DNA of 64,000 bases from Bdellovibrionales bacterium (lineage in GTDB: Bacteria; Bdellovibrionota; Bdellovibrionia; Bdellovibrionales; JAMPXM01): contig SYLX01000040.1 of the NCBI GenBank assembly GCA_005808505.1, positions 1 through 64,000 of the forward strand, written 5' to 3'. The translations under genes and the position numbers were made by a program. Positions 9,153-18,424 of this stretch are shown here, piece after piece. Under the pieces are notes generated by a model, which saw nothing but the letters and a program-made list of their open reading frames with translations, ran no database searches and had not been told where the DNA came from. Numbering within the stretch: the first letter of the stretch is position 1; the number at the start of each line of letters is the position of its first letter.

Positions 9153-10844
9153 ATGAAACTGTCGTCGAAATCGTCGTCTCAGCTTCTCTCGACTGCCGCC
9201 TCCATCGTTGCGCTCTCGCTTCTCGCTTTGTCGTCGCGTTCGACGGCGGAGATTTCGACTCTGGATCCCGCAGAGCCTGCAAAAGCCGAGTCACCGAAAT
9301 CAGGCGTGACGCTCCGGGATCTTCTGAACACTTGGTTTCCAGGTCGTACTGGCGAGAACGGAACAGAAGCCGAGAGCGAAGATCGCGAAGCGGCACCGGC
9401 CGGTTTGGAGAGCGACGCTTCTGACTTGCTGACTCCCCAAGAACTCCTGACGGAAGAAGAGATTCGACGAGCCCTACCCTGGCAACCTCCGAATTACTCG
9501 GGGCAAGCGGGTGTCATCGGTTACAGCGAGGGTCTCTTCGAAACACCAGCTGCATTCAGAGAGCGAGTCGCGTTCTGGCGCGACATTTATACGAAGTACA
9601 CGTCCGAGCAAGGCGTGATTCACGACAAAGATTACGTGAACATCGTGTTTGAGACGGTCGACTTCGCTTCCATCATGTCGGATAAGTCGAAGACTGTTTT
9701 TCAGAAAGCGCGAGCGCGGCAAAAGCTCGTTGATCAACGAAAAAAAGAAATCGTTGAACGCTTAAAGCGGCTGAGCGCTCTCGCAAATTCAGACGGCCTG
9801 ACCGGCGAGGATCTGCGGATCTGGAAGCTTTACGACAGCATCAACGATCCTGATCGGTTCAAGAAAGCGACCGAGAAGAACCGCCTCCGGTTTCAACTCG
9901 GTCAGCGCGATCGCTTCATCGTCGGCATCTACCATTCAGGTCGTTATCTTCGCGAGATGGAAAAAATCTTTCGCGAAGAAAACGTTCCCGTCGAGCTTAC
10001 GAGACTTCCCTTTGTTGAAAGCTCGTTCAATTTAAAGGCGAGATCGAAGGTAGGGGCGAGCGGCATCTGGCAATTTATGCGTCGAACCGCACGACCTTTC
10101 ATGAAAGTTGGGAAAGAAGTCGACGAACGAAACGATCCGCTGAAATCGACTCGCGCGTCGGCGCGCCTACTCAAGCAGAACTACCAAATGCTGCAAAGCT
10201 GGCCGCTCGCGATCACGGGCTACAATCACGGGCCCTACGGCGTTCGCGCCATCACGAATAAACTTGGAACGCGCGATCTCGGCGAAATCATCAATCGCTA
10301 CTCGTCGAAACGATTTGGGTTCGCTTCGGAGAATTTTTACGCCTGCTTCCTTGCGGCGCTCGATGCCGAAAGAAACGCCAAGCTCTACTTTGGTGACGTG
10401 AAGTGGGGGCCCGAAGTCGACGGCGTTGAACTCAAGTTGAAAAAGCCGCTGTCTTACCAAACGGTCCTTCAGTTTTTCGATGGGGATGAAAATGCGGCTG
10501 AACTCGTGAATTCCCACGTTCTCTCGCGAGCTAAGAAGGGGAAGACGATGTTGCCTGCAGGCACTTTCATTCGCGTTCCTACGGCGCGGGCGGAAGTCGC
10601 GCGAGATTTTCTCAACGGAAAAACTCCGCTTCCGAAAGCGCTACTAGCTTTGAAAGAAATTCCGCTGACTCAGCCTTCAGCGCAGGTCGTTGCCCCGCAA
10701 CCGCCACCTGCGCATCCAGCCGCTGAAAGAGCTCCGGGACCGATGCCGCTAACTCCCGCCGCGACACCGGTTTACAAGGAATCTACAATCGACAATTCGA
10801 AAGACCCGTCGATTCAGTTGATGAGCGGAGATGACAAACCGTAA
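9153..10844 (+). CDS. MltD-like lytic transglycosylase
   Basis: 563 aa exported murein lytic transglycosylase. A signal peptide (about 1-32) and a low-complexity Glu/Ala region come first. The catalytic SLT domain sits at about 270-430: LPFVESSFNLKA with the catalytic Glu, GASGIWQFM, GYNHG and NFYACFLAA. A region of about 440-495 resembles a LysM-like or YcbB-like wall-binding segment, and the end is Pro/Ala-rich. It is co-oriented with dacB, 17 bases apart. Its 3' end overlaps the convergent carboxypeptidase gene by 31 bases. The residues after ERAPGPMPL are disordered and of unknown purpose. Confidence 0.92.
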   Translation: MKLSSKSSSQLLSTAASIVALSLLALSSRSTAEISTLDPAEPAKAESPKSGVTLRDLLNTWFPGRTGENGTEAESEDREAAPAGLESDASDLLTPQELLTEEEIRRALPWQPPNYSGQAGVIGYSEGLFETPAAFRERVAFWRDIYTKYTSEQGVIHDKDYVNIVFETVDFASIMSDKSKTVFQKARARQKLVDQRKKEIVERLKRLSALANSDGLTGEDLRIWKLYDSINDPDRFKKATEKNRLRFQLGQRDRFIVGIYHSGRYLREMEKIFREENVPVELTRLPFVESSFNLKARSKVGASGIWQFMRRTARPFMKVGKEVDERNDPLKSTRASARLLKQNYQMLQSWPLAITGYNHGPYGVRAITNKLGTRDLGEIINRYSSKRFGFASENFYACFLAALDAERNAKLYFGDVKWGPEVDGVELKLKKPLSYQTVLQFFDGDENAAELVNSHVLSRAKKGKTMLPAGTFIRVPTARAEVARDFLNGKTPLPKALLALKEIPLTQPSAQVVAPQPPPAHPAAERAPGPMPLTPAATPVYKESTIDNSKDPSIQLMSGDDKP

Positions 10845-12130
10845 GCCGCTGCCGTGGGCTCAAGCACACGGTAGGGATTATCGGAGTATTCGATCAAATA
10901 AAGGCAAGGGCGAAGATTCTTTTGGAAGACCACAGGAATCACCGCTTGGCCAGGATAGAACCCGCCGCCGCCCCACATATCCGCAGGATCAAGTTCGAAC
11001 GTGAAGGCGAAGATGTTGTGCGTCCCGTACGCCCAATCTGTCGTATCGCCGCTTGCGATGTACAAGTCAGAAGACTTTTGCGGAGTGTACTTGTTCCAAC
11101 CAGCCATCGTCTGCGCCATCTTCTCAAAAACCGAACGGTCTTTTACGTTCGCGATCTGATCGTAAGAACCACCCCAAGGGTACAAGATCAACTCGGAGAA
11201 CGTGTGGAAGCTGAGAAGTGTCGTGAGGTTCTTTTGATTGTCGACGAAGTTTTTAATGGCTTGCGTTTCAGGTTCGCTGAAAGCCGACGGTCCCATATAA
11301 GTGTCGCTGTCAGGGTTCTTGCTCGAGCCGCCGGTTCCCCATTTGTAACCGTAATTGCGGTTGAGATCGACGCCGTATGAGCCGCGTCCGTTGTCGCGCC
11401 GGTTTTTACGCCAGAACTTGTAATTGCCATCGGCAATGTCGTGTTCGGCTCCGTCAGGATTCACCATCGGGATGATGTGAATGTCGCGGCCATCGACCAA
11501 ACGCTGAATCTCGGCGTCGGTTGCGTAGTTCTCCAGGAGATGTTTCGCGAGCAGGATCGGCATCTCGATCGAGAGATGCTCACGCGCGTGGTGGCCACCC
11601 ATGAAGACAACGGCAGGTTTTGCGTCCGCGTTTGCGAGATCTCCTGAGATGCGGAGGCGGAAGAGTTCGCGACCTTCGTGGCTCTTACCGATGGAATCGA
11701 GAGCTGTTAGTTGAGGGAAACGAGTCGCGAGGTCTTGGACAACCGTGCGCATCTCCTCGTAGTTATGGAAGTTCGCATCTTTTGCGGGGAAATCGAGTGG
11801 ACTGCGCTCGAGGTCGATTTTGTAGCTCGACTCAACGATCTTGAGGCCCTGGAGTTTTTTGAGATGCTCTTTAGAGCCGATCACGACGACGTAATCATCC
11901 TTGATCGTTTCGATCGTAACTCCAAGATCTGCGATACGAGTGCGTTCGAACTTATCTTTCGCGCGCACTTTGATCCAAAATAGATCTTGCGGTTGGCTGA
12001 CGTCAGATGCGGCGTGCGTAGCGCTCGCTTCGGCGGCAGAAGATGTGGTCACCGCGATCGTCGGTGCGGCAATCCAAGCCGCCGCGATGAGCGCGAAAGA
12101 AAACGGAAAATTCCGGAACGATAAAGACAT
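10814..12130 (-). CDS. M14 zinc carboxypeptidase, exported
   Basis: Secreted metallocarboxypeptidase, 438 aa from the preferred start. The zinc ligands appear as HHAREH (HxxE) and SFHTFSELILYPWG, with the catalytic Glu in AFTFELDP, and the substrate-pocket region as VDLNRNYGYKWG. About 95 residues precede the catalytic domain and look like a propeptide. The start is placed at ATG 12130 rather than the ORF-track start because AAGGAGG lies ahead of it and it opens a signal peptide (SFRNFPFSFALIAAAW). It likely degrades prey or environmental protein, or wall peptides; substrate is not evident. It is convergent with the transglycosylase gene. Confidence 0.9.
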   Translation of the reverse strand: MSLSFRNFPFSFALIAAAWIAAPTIAVTTSSAAEASATHAASDVSQPQDLFWIKVRAKDKFERTRIADLGVTIETIKDDYVVVIGSKEHLKKLQGLKIVESSYKIDLERSPLDFPAKDANFHNYEEMRTVVQDLATRFPQLTALDSIGKSHEGRELFRLRISGDLANADAKPAVVFMGGHHAREHLSIEMPILLAKHLLENYATDAEIQRLVDGRDIHIIPMVNPDGAEHDIADGNYKFWRKNRRDNGRGSYGVDLNRNYGYKWGTGGSSKNPDSDTYMGPSAFSEPETQAIKNFVDNQKNLTTLLSFHTFSELILYPWGGSYDQIANVKDRSVFEKMAQTMAGWNKYTPQKSSDLYIASGDTTDWAYGTHNIFAFTFELDPADMWGGGGFYPGQAVIPVVFQKNLRPCLYLIEYSDNPYRVLEPTAAAYGLSSPLIN

Positions 12131-12246
12131 AAAAGGCCCCTCCTTGGTGTCTTTGCTTACTTGCAAGGCAAGCGTAACCTCGACTGTCGTCTCGTCCAAC
12201 TAATTCTTTGGCTCAATTTGAGACGTTCCATTCAACCTCAAAACTC

Positions 12247-12270
12247 GAAAATGAAAGGAAATTCATTTTC
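12247..12270. repeat. 9-bp inverted repeat between divergent genes
   Basis: GAAAATGAA and TTCATTTTC, perfect arms with a 6-base spacer. It lies in the 237-base divergent region between the M14 carboxypeptidase and the small exported protein, a plausible operator. Confidence 0.45.
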
Positions 12271-12324
12271 AGATCACGCTGGCGTTAGCGGAGGGGCGTA
12301 CGCTGAGTTCAAGTCGAACAACAC

Positions 12325-12351
12325 AAGCATCTTCATTTCAGAGAGATGCTT
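12325..12351 (+). promoter_or_regulatory. 5'-UTR hairpin just before a ribosome site
   Basis: AAGCATCT / AGATGCTT pair perfectly across an 11-base loop. The hairpin ends a few bases before the AAGGAG of the small gene at 12368, so it could modulate translation or mRNA stability. Confidence 0.45.
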
Positions 12352-12367
12352 AATTAAGGAGAAAGCC

Positions 12368-12559
12368 ATGCGCGCTATTCTTTTCGCTGCAGTTCTCGGC
12401 CTCAGCCTCAACGTATTCGCTAACGAACCTGCTCAACAAACTGCACCTGCTGCTCCGGCTGCAGAAGCTGCAGCACCCGCTGCTCCTGCAAAAGAGATGG
12501 GCAAAGAAACTGCGAAAGCAGAAGGCAAAAAAGAGAAGAAACACAGCAAGAAGAAGTAA
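12368..12559 (+). CDS. Small exported Ala/Lys-rich protein, 63 aa
   Basis: The longer ORF in the track has no support. ATG 12368 follows TTAAGGAGAAAGCC and begins a signal peptide (MRAILFAAVLGLSLNVFA). The mature part is about 45 residues: an Ala/Pro-rich stretch followed by a Lys-rich tail ending KKHSKKK. No enzyme motif is present. Such short basic exported proteins may bind wall or nucleic acid, but I do not recognise a family. A strong terminator follows, so it is transcribed alone. Confidence 0.75.
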   Translation: MRAILFAAVLGLSLNVFANEPAQQTAPAAPAAEAAAPAAPAKEMGKETAKAEGKKEKKHSKKK

Positions 12560-12630
12560 TTCTTCTGGTTTCGGAGCGTGTCATTCGGCGCGTTATGAAA
12601 CCTTGCACTGTTCGGGCCACTGACGTGGCA

Positions 12631-12657
12631 AAGGCCTGGCACTTGCCGGGCCTTTTC
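12631..12657 (+). terminator. Intrinsic terminator after small exported gene
   Basis: AAGGCCTGGC / GCCGGGCCTT with one G-T pair and a 4-base loop, followed by TTCT. Confidence 0.7.
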
Positions 12658-12767
12658 TATTTCGGCCTTTGTTTGGCTCTTCTGATTCGTCTTTGGGGGG
12701 CGATCGATCGACGACGCACCAAGGTCTGTTGACGATCCCGGCGGCGCAAATGCAAAATCTCGGAACT

Positions 12768-13448
12768 ATGACAATCATTGTCGTCGAGGACGAGACGCGC
12801 GTTCTCAACTTCTTGACCGAGGCTCTCCGAAAAGAAGGCCATACGGTACATCCTTGCTCCACTTTCCAGGAAGCCACCGAAACAATTTCGGCTGTCGGAT
12901 CGAACGCGGATCTCTTGATCATGGATCGACTCTTGGATCGCATCGACGCAATCGGTTTGATTCCACTTGCCCGTGATAAATGTAAGGGCGCAAAGATCCT
13001 TGTCCTCTCAACAATCAACGAGCCTGCCCAAAAAGCGGCGGCGCTCGATCTTGGTGCCGACGATTACCTTGGCAAACCTTTTCAGTTGATCGAACTATCG
13101 GCGCGCATTCGGAGTTTGGGACGTCGCGCGACACAAGAGCCTCAGACGAAAACTCTTTTTTCCGTTGGCGATCTCCAGCTCAATGCACTCGAGCACAAAG
13201 CGATGGTCGGAACGAAATCACTCGATCTTTCTAATAAAGAGTACTTTCTTCTCTTTACGCTCATTCAGCATCCGGGAAGAGTTTTTAACAAGTTTCAACT
13301 GCTCGACAGAGTTTGGGATGCGCAGTTTGACGTCGAAAGTAACGTTGTCGAAGTTACGGTTAAGAATCTTCGGCGCAAACTCGAAGCGGCCGGCTCTAAA
13401 ACGGAAATTCTAAGTCGCCGCAACATCGGATATTGGATTGAAGCGTAG
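12768..13448 (+). CDS. OmpR/PhoB-family response regulator
   Basis: 226 aa from ATG 12768. The N-terminal receiver begins at TIIVVEDE, with a phospho-Asp in LIMDRLLDR and Lys in GKPF. The C-terminal winged helix (about 130-225) shows LSNKEYFLLFTLIQHPGRVF and VTVKNLRRKL, typical of DNA-binding OmpR-type regulators. The start follows almost immediately on the upstream codons of the ORF and has only a weak ribosome site. A TTGACG at 12729 hints at a short or absent leader. Its stop lies inside the kinase gene that follows. Confidence 0.93.
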   Translation: MTIIVVEDETRVLNFLTEALRKEGHTVHPCSTFQEATETISAVGSNADLLIMDRLLDRIDAIGLIPLARDKCKGAKILVLSTINEPAQKAAALDLGADDYLGKPFQLIELSARIRSLGRRATQEPQTKTLFSVGDLQLNALEHKAMVGTKSLDLSNKEYFLLFTLIQHPGRVFNKFQLLDRVWDAQFDVESNVVEVTVKNLRRKLEAAGSKTEILSRRNIGYWIEA

Positions 13449-14832
13449 GTTTCTTCTTACCATCGGCGTGGTGCTCGCGGTTGCGATCGGTTCGGTCGGG
13501 GTACTTCAATACGTTCTCTTTCGAAGCGAACAGTACCGCTTGATCGACAGCCGAATCGAATCGACGGCAACGTTACTGATCTCATCCGAACTCTCCAATT
13601 CCGACATCAAAGATTTTGAAGAGGCCGAACAGATCATCAGCGAAGTGGTTGGCGGGGAGGCCTTCAACCAATTTTTCGTTGTTTACAAGAAAACCGGCGA
13701 AGAACTTTACCGCTCGCCGAATGCAGAGGCTCTCCCGGAAAAAATTCCTAAAACCGAGAAGTGGCAAACCATCGAAACCGAGACTGGACATATTATTCGC
13801 GTTCTCACGGTCCCGATGGGGCGTCTCGGAAAATCGGGGAAAATCCTCGGGGACTCGCGCACGCTCCAAACTGGTTTGATTCTTGACGAAGATCTCTTGC
13901 GGATGAAGACCCTGAGTCGTCATGTCATCGTCTACAGCGTGATGATCTTGGCGCTGATCTTGATGACGACCTTTTGGCTAGCCGAAGCGCTCTTGCGACC
14001 TCTGAAAGGATTAGCCATCTATCTTCGGCACATGAGCACGCGGCTCGATGTCTCCGCCGAAATTTCGGCTTCGACGTCGGAACCTCCTGTTCCTTCGCTC
14101 AATTCTGATGACGAGTTTGGTGAGTTGATGACCGAAACGCGCCGACTCCGTGATCTCCTTGGAAAAGGACTAAAGAATACGCAAGCGTGGACCGCGCAAA
14201 TGGCGCACGAGATGAAGACGCCACTCACGATTCTGCAGAATACGCTGGAGCGCGCACGCTCCGAGAATGATCCTTCCAGACGCGAAGCACTCTTCAGCGA
14301 AGCTTCATCGGAAGTCGGTCACCTCAACGCTTTGATTAGCTCGTTTTTAGAATGGTCGGCAGCGGAAAACTTCCCGGAAATCTCGGAAGATCTTCATGCC
14401 GTACGTCTTGGTGCTGTCGCCAAGGACCTCGCGGAAAAATTTGAAAGGCAAAACCCCGGGAGAATACGCTTTGAGGGTGACTCGAACTTAAGAGTTTTTG
14501 CAAAAAGAGGATTTGCGCAGCAAGCGATCACGAATCTGGTGACGAATGCGCTTCGGTACTCTCCGCCGGAATCGGTGGTCTCAATCAAAATCTTATCTGA
14601 ACGGATCGAAATCTCGGATGGAGGTGCTGGTTTACCCGCAAGCGTTGCGGATCATCTAGGTGAGCCTTTCAATTACGGAACGAGCGGTGCTCACGGCTTC
14701 GGTCTGGGGCTCGCGTGGGTACGTACGATATGTCGAAAATACGGCTGGAGTCTGGAGTTTGAAAGAAGAGACTCCACGGACGGAACACCGTTAACGGTTG
14801 CACTCATACGGTTCCCGCCCGAGGAATTCTAG
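13438..14832 (+). CDS. Membrane sensor histidine kinase, partner of the OmpR-type regulator
   Basis: 464 aa. The start is a TTG overlapping the last 11 bases of the regulator gene, so the pair is translationally coupled. Helix 1 is at about 4-25 and helix 2 at about 163-185, enclosing a periplasmic sensor of about 135 residues. A HAMP region follows, then HisKA (MAHEMKTPLTILQ) and HATPase (NLVTNALRYSP, ISDGGAGLP, GLGLAWV). The layout is that of QseC/PhoQ-type kinases. The Asp and Gly of the N/G1/G2 boxes are present, so it should be active. The signal is unknown. Confidence 0.92.
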   Translation: MKRRFLLTIGVVLAVAIGSVGVLQYVLFRSEQYRLIDSRIESTATLLISSELSNSDIKDFEEAEQIISEVVGGEAFNQFFVVYKKTGEELYRSPNAEALPEKIPKTEKWQTIETETGHIIRVLTVPMGRLGKSGKILGDSRTLQTGLILDEDLLRMKTLSRHVIVYSVMILALILMTTFWLAEALLRPLKGLAIYLRHMSTRLDVSAEISASTSEPPVPSLNSDDEFGELMTETRRLRDLLGKGLKNTQAWTAQMAHEMKTPLTILQNTLERARSENDPSRREALFSEASSEVGHLNALISSFLEWSAAENFPEISEDLHAVRLGAVAKDLAEKFERQNPGRIRFEGDSNLRVFAKRGFAQQAITNLVTNALRYSPPESVVSIKILSERIEISDGGAGLPASVADHLGEPFNYGTSGAHGFGLGLAWVRTICRKYGWSLEFERRDSTDGTPLTVALIRFPPEEF

Positions 14833-14844
14833 AATCTCGGGCTG

Positions 14845-15069
14845 TCAGATTCTGCGATCGAGTTTATCGTCCATATCGCGACGATCGTGCATCAGCGCCC
14901 ACGCTCCACCGATCGCAAGCGCGATCACCACGATCGCAAACAAGTAGAACATAAAGTGCGTTGCTCCGGCTGCCACACGGGTTGCATTCGAAACTCCCGT
15001 GAGCCAACCCACTAACAACGCAGCCAAGACGGAAGAAAACCAAACAACGACGCGAGTACTTGTGGACAT
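14845..15069 (-). CDS. Small two-helix membrane protein, 74 aa
   Basis: I do not recognise a family. Two hydrophobic helices (about 7-24 and 38-60) are joined by a short polar loop, and the tail is charged (HDRRDMDDKLDRR). AGGAG precedes the start by eight bases. It lies directly downstream of the FAD-Rieske gene in the same direction, 54 bases away, so it may be co-transcribed. Between it and the convergent kinase, AGAATCT / AGATTCT (14831-14853) forms a weak hairpin. Confidence 0.7.
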   Translation of the reverse strand: MSTSTRVVVWFSSVLAALLVGWLTGVSNATRVAAGATHFMFYLFAIVVIALAIGGAWALMHDRRDMDDKLDRRI

Positions 15070-15122
15070 GACATGACTCCTTTCACGCCAGATTTCAAAC
15101 CAGCCGTGCGAGCTCAGACTTC

Positions 15123-16751
15123 TCAGCTCGGACGCGGCTTGAAGGGACAGCTGAAGACTGAGAGCACCGGTGAACCGAGTGGCTCGGCGCCCGGGCTCGG
15201 TTGTTCGTAACGCTCGGGGATCATGGGAGCGTTCTCGTCGACTTCTTCGCTTGCGAGATCAGAAACGGCAGGACCGTTCATGAGTTTTCCGACCGCGTCG
15301 AAGCGAGAGCCGTGGCAAGGGCAATCCCAACTCTTCTCCGCTTCGTTCCAATGAACATAACACCCTAAATGAGGGCAGACGGGCGACATCATGTGAAGCT
15401 CGCCTTGCGGATCCCGGTAGGCTGCGATCTTTTTTCCGCCGACACGAACAATGGCACCTTCGTTCTCGCGCAGTCGCTCGGTACCAGAGGCCTGAGCTGG
15501 CGAAAGACGATCGCCGATCAGATGCGAAGGGAAATCGATGTTTTCGGCCAAGAAGCTTCGTATCGAAGCGAGCGGTTTCACGCGAGCGGCATCGTAGAGA
15601 TCCGCCCATGGATTGTGATTCCCGATGATCAAATCGGAAACGAGCATTCCGCCAACCGTTCCGAACGTGAGACCCGTTCCTGAATAACCCGTCGAAACGA
15701 ACACGTGATTCGAGAGAGGATTGCGACCGATGAACGGAAGGCCATCGACAGGCTCGATGATCTGACCTGACCAGCGATGCGTGACCGATTCGATTCCGAA
15801 GCGTTCGTGCGCCCAGTCTTCAAGCTTTTGGAAGTGAAGTCCCGTGTGATCGTCTTGGCCTGTTTTGTGATCTTCGCCGCCGATGATCACATAAGAGACG
15901 CCGTTTTCTTCGTGCGTACGGATGTAGTGATAGGGATCTTCCGTGTCCCAGTACAGCTGATCGCGGCCGAAATTATCCTTCACACGTGCGGCGATGGCGT
16001 AGGTTCGGTACGCGGCGATTTTCGTATGCAAGAAAAACCGGTTTGTCGAAGGAACGTTAGCCGCAACGAAAACGTCGTCGGCAATGATCGTTCCACGGTC
16101 CGTGATCACGCGACAGGGCTCGCCTTCCTCAACGTCCAGCATGCGCGTCTCTTCGAAAATGTAAGAGCCGTTGCCCGCAACTTGCTGGGCGAGTCCTGCC
16201 AAATACCGGGTCGGGTGGAACTGAGCTTGGTGATCAAAGCGTATTGCACGATGAGTTTTGAACGGAAGTGGCGCCTCAAAGATCAATTCGTTCGGAACAC
16301 CAACACGTGAGGCGGCTTCCGCTTCGTCTTCGAGCTGATCGACATCTTTTTTATTTTCGGTGTAACGGTAGCCGGAAACACGTTTGAAATTACAGTCGAT
16401 GTTATAACGGGCGACATTCTCTTCAATACGTTCAATCGCCCGTCGCATAGAAAGAGCCGCAAGCTGCGCGCCTTCGCGGCCAAAGCGCGAAATCAGATCG
16501 GAATAATCCAAATCGAAGACTTCTGTGAGATGCGCGGTCGTGTGTCCGGTCTCACCCCAGCCGATTCGTGCTAGATCGATGACGGCAACGGTTTTGCCTG
16601 CACGTTTCAAAAGTTCGGCTGCCGTTAATCCGGTGATGCCCGCGCCGATCACGCAAACGTCGACGGAGACCTGACCCGTCTGCGGCGGTTGCTTCGCGAT
16701 GACGGCAGTATCCATCCAAAATGGTCGAGTGTTGGAGGGAACGCTTTCCAT
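15123..16751 (-). CDS. FAD-dependent oxidoreductase with C-terminal Rieske [2Fe-2S] domain
   Basis: 542 aa, probably cytoplasmic. The N-terminus is a D-amino-acid-oxidase/GlpD-type fold with the dinucleotide motif VIGAGITGLTAAELL near residue 35 and GSGLTFGTVGG-like FAD contacts near residue 370 (TGYSGTGLTFGTVGG). The last 90 residues are a Rieske domain with CPHLGC and CPCHGSRFD, both Cys-His pairs intact. This two-domain architecture is known in many bacteria as a Rieske-containing DAO-family oxidoreductase. Substrate is unknown. Electrons could pass between FAD and the cluster. AGGAG lies about eleven bases before the start. Confidence 0.9.
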   Translation of the reverse strand: MESVPSNTRPFWMDTAVIAKQPPQTGQVSVDVCVIGAGITGLTAAELLKRAGKTVAVIDLARIGWGETGHTTAHLTEVFDLDYSDLISRFGREGAQLAALSMRRAIERIEENVARYNIDCNFKRVSGYRYTENKKDVDQLEDEAEAASRVGVPNELIFEAPLPFKTHRAIRFDHQAQFHPTRYLAGLAQQVAGNGSYIFEETRMLDVEEGEPCRVITDRGTIIADDVFVAANVPSTNRFFLHTKIAAYRTYAIAARVKDNFGRDQLYWDTEDPYHYIRTHEENGVSYVIIGGEDHKTGQDDHTGLHFQKLEDWAHERFGIESVTHRWSGQIIEPVDGLPFIGRNPLSNHVFVSTGYSGTGLTFGTVGGMLVSDLIIGNHNPWADLYDAARVKPLASIRSFLAENIDFPSHLIGDRLSPAQASGTERLRENEGAIVRVGGKKIAAYRDPQGELHMMSPVCPHLGCYVHWNEAEKSWDCPCHGSRFDAVGKLMNGPAVSDLASEEVDENAPMIPERYEQPSPGAEPLGSPVLSVFSCPFKPRPS

Positions 16752-17013
16752 AATTTGATTCGTCTCCTGTAAAACACCGGGATTCTGCTCCCGATCTGAG
16801 TTTGACCGAATCTCTAATTCGGTCGAGGCGAGTCAGAATAGCACTGTTAGATCGCCCTGGACCTGCGGGCCCATTGAAAGAAATGTGGAGATTCGTCGAT
16901 TCCCGGAGAGGGTGCGCGAATGGGTCAAATGATCCCGTGACCTTGGGCCAATCTCAACGCCGGCCATTGGCAGCGAGCTCTCTTTCGGGTCTCATAAATG
17001 AGAGGTGATCTGC

Positions 17014-18219
17014 GTGAATTTGTCCCATTCCTTCTACGACGATATCCCGGAGTTCAATCGATTCAACGAGGTCGCAGAGACTCAGCATTATCGTCGTGCG
17101 CCAAGCGATTGGATTCTCGTTCTTACCGACATCAAAAATTCGACTCAAGCGATCGCGGAGAATCGCTATAAAGATGTGAACCTTCTGGGCGCATCGACGA
17201 TCGTGGCCGTCCTCAACTCTTTACAGGGTCGACGAATTCCTTACGTCTTCGGTGGTGACGGAGCCACGTTACTCGTTCACCAGGATGATTTGGAGCGAGT
17301 GCGTTCTGCGCTTCTGGCCACGCAGCGACTCGCAAAATCCGCGTTTGGTTTAGAGCTGAGGTGTGGTGCGGTTCCCGTGTCGCGATTGGAAGCTCAGGGC
17401 AAAACTGTTGAAGTCGCAAAATTCCGAGTGGCCTCGCAGTCGGTTCTCGCGATGATTCGAGGCGGGGGAGTGCAGTTGGCCGAGCATTGGATCAAAGATC
17501 CTTCGCGAAAAGAGGATTTTCACTTCGCCGAGAACTCGACTTCAGTCGAGGAGACCGCGAGCTTTGAAGGTTTGAGCTGTCGCTGGAATCCGGTCCCGGC
17601 GCGTAAAGGCGAAGTCATCAGTTTACTCGTTCACGCGATCGGCAGCGAAACCGAATCCATTTACAAAGAAGTGCTCGTTGGCATCGACTCGATCCTCGAT
17701 TCGCAATCGAGTCGTCCTTTGATGGCTGATCAGCTTCTCGATCTTAAAAAGAAGTGGAGCTTAAAAAATCTTCGATCCGAAATTTTTCTTCGAGGTCGAG
17801 CCAAGAGCCTTCTTGAAGTTCCACGAGTGACGCTGAAGGTTCTCGGTTCGGCATTTTTTGTTTTCGGATCTCTCTTCTTGGGTTTGAAGTACGAGAAGTT
17901 CGATCCGCAGAAGTACGTTGCAGACTTGGCTTCAAACACAGACTTTCAGAAATTCGATGACATGCTCAGAATGATTCGGGACTGCGAGCCAGCAGAGCGC
18001 GAAAAGCTCGGCCGGTTCTTAGAATCGCTTCGTCTTCAGGGCAAGATTGCTTACGGAATGCACGTCTCGAACCAAGCACTCATGACCTGCCTGGTTTTCA
18101 GCCTCCAGGATCACATCCACTTCATCGATGGCGACAACGGTGGATACGCAATGGCGGCAAAACAGCTCAAAGAACAGCTAGCGGAGAGTCCTTCGCGGAC
18201 AATGAATGCAACCGCATAA
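17014..18219 (+). CDS. DUF3095 family protein (class III nucleotidyl cyclase-like)
   Basis: 401 aa from the GTG at 17014, which follows GAGAGG at good spacing; the upstream GTG at 17005 is less likely. The N-terminal 190 residues show a cyclase-homology pattern: ILVLTDIKNSTQAI resembles the metal-binding strand of adenylate cyclases, and VFGGDGATLLV the second. The family (DUF3095) has no established function that I know of. A C-terminal helical region contains one hydrophobic stretch (FFVFGSLFLGLKYEKF). No cAMP receptor is adjacent. It is divergent from the FAD-Rieske gene. Confidence 0.75.
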   Translation: MNLSHSFYDDIPEFNRFNEVAETQHYRRAPSDWILVLTDIKNSTQAIAENRYKDVNLLGASTIVAVLNSLQGRRIPYVFGGDGATLLVHQDDLERVRSALLATQRLAKSAFGLELRCGAVPVSRLEAQGKTVEVAKFRVASQSVLAMIRGGGVQLAEHWIKDPSRKEDFHFAENSTSVEETASFEGLSCRWNPVPARKGEVISLLVHAIGSETESIYKEVLVGIDSILDSQSSRPLMADQLLDLKKKWSLKNLRSEIFLRGRAKSLLEVPRVTLKVLGSAFFVFGSLFLGLKYEKFDPQKYVADLASNTDFQKFDDMLRMIRDCEPAEREKLGRFLESLRLQGKIAYGMHVSNQALMTCLVFSLQDHIHFIDGDNGGYAMAAKQLKEQLAESPSRTMNATA

Positions 18220-18424
18220 TCAGTTCTGAGATTTCCTGTCGCGCAATTTTCAATCACTGCTGCCTGCAAAGGCACGCCAGGCAAGGCCTTCACAGGTTGT
18301 GTAGGATGATTGCGAATATTGTGTTCGAAACTCTATGTTGCTGCATTCCGTAATGTCTTTGTATTGGGGGCGACCTGCCGCAAGATGTGGCGGTTTTCCG
18401 AACCACCGTAGGAGACACCACCGC

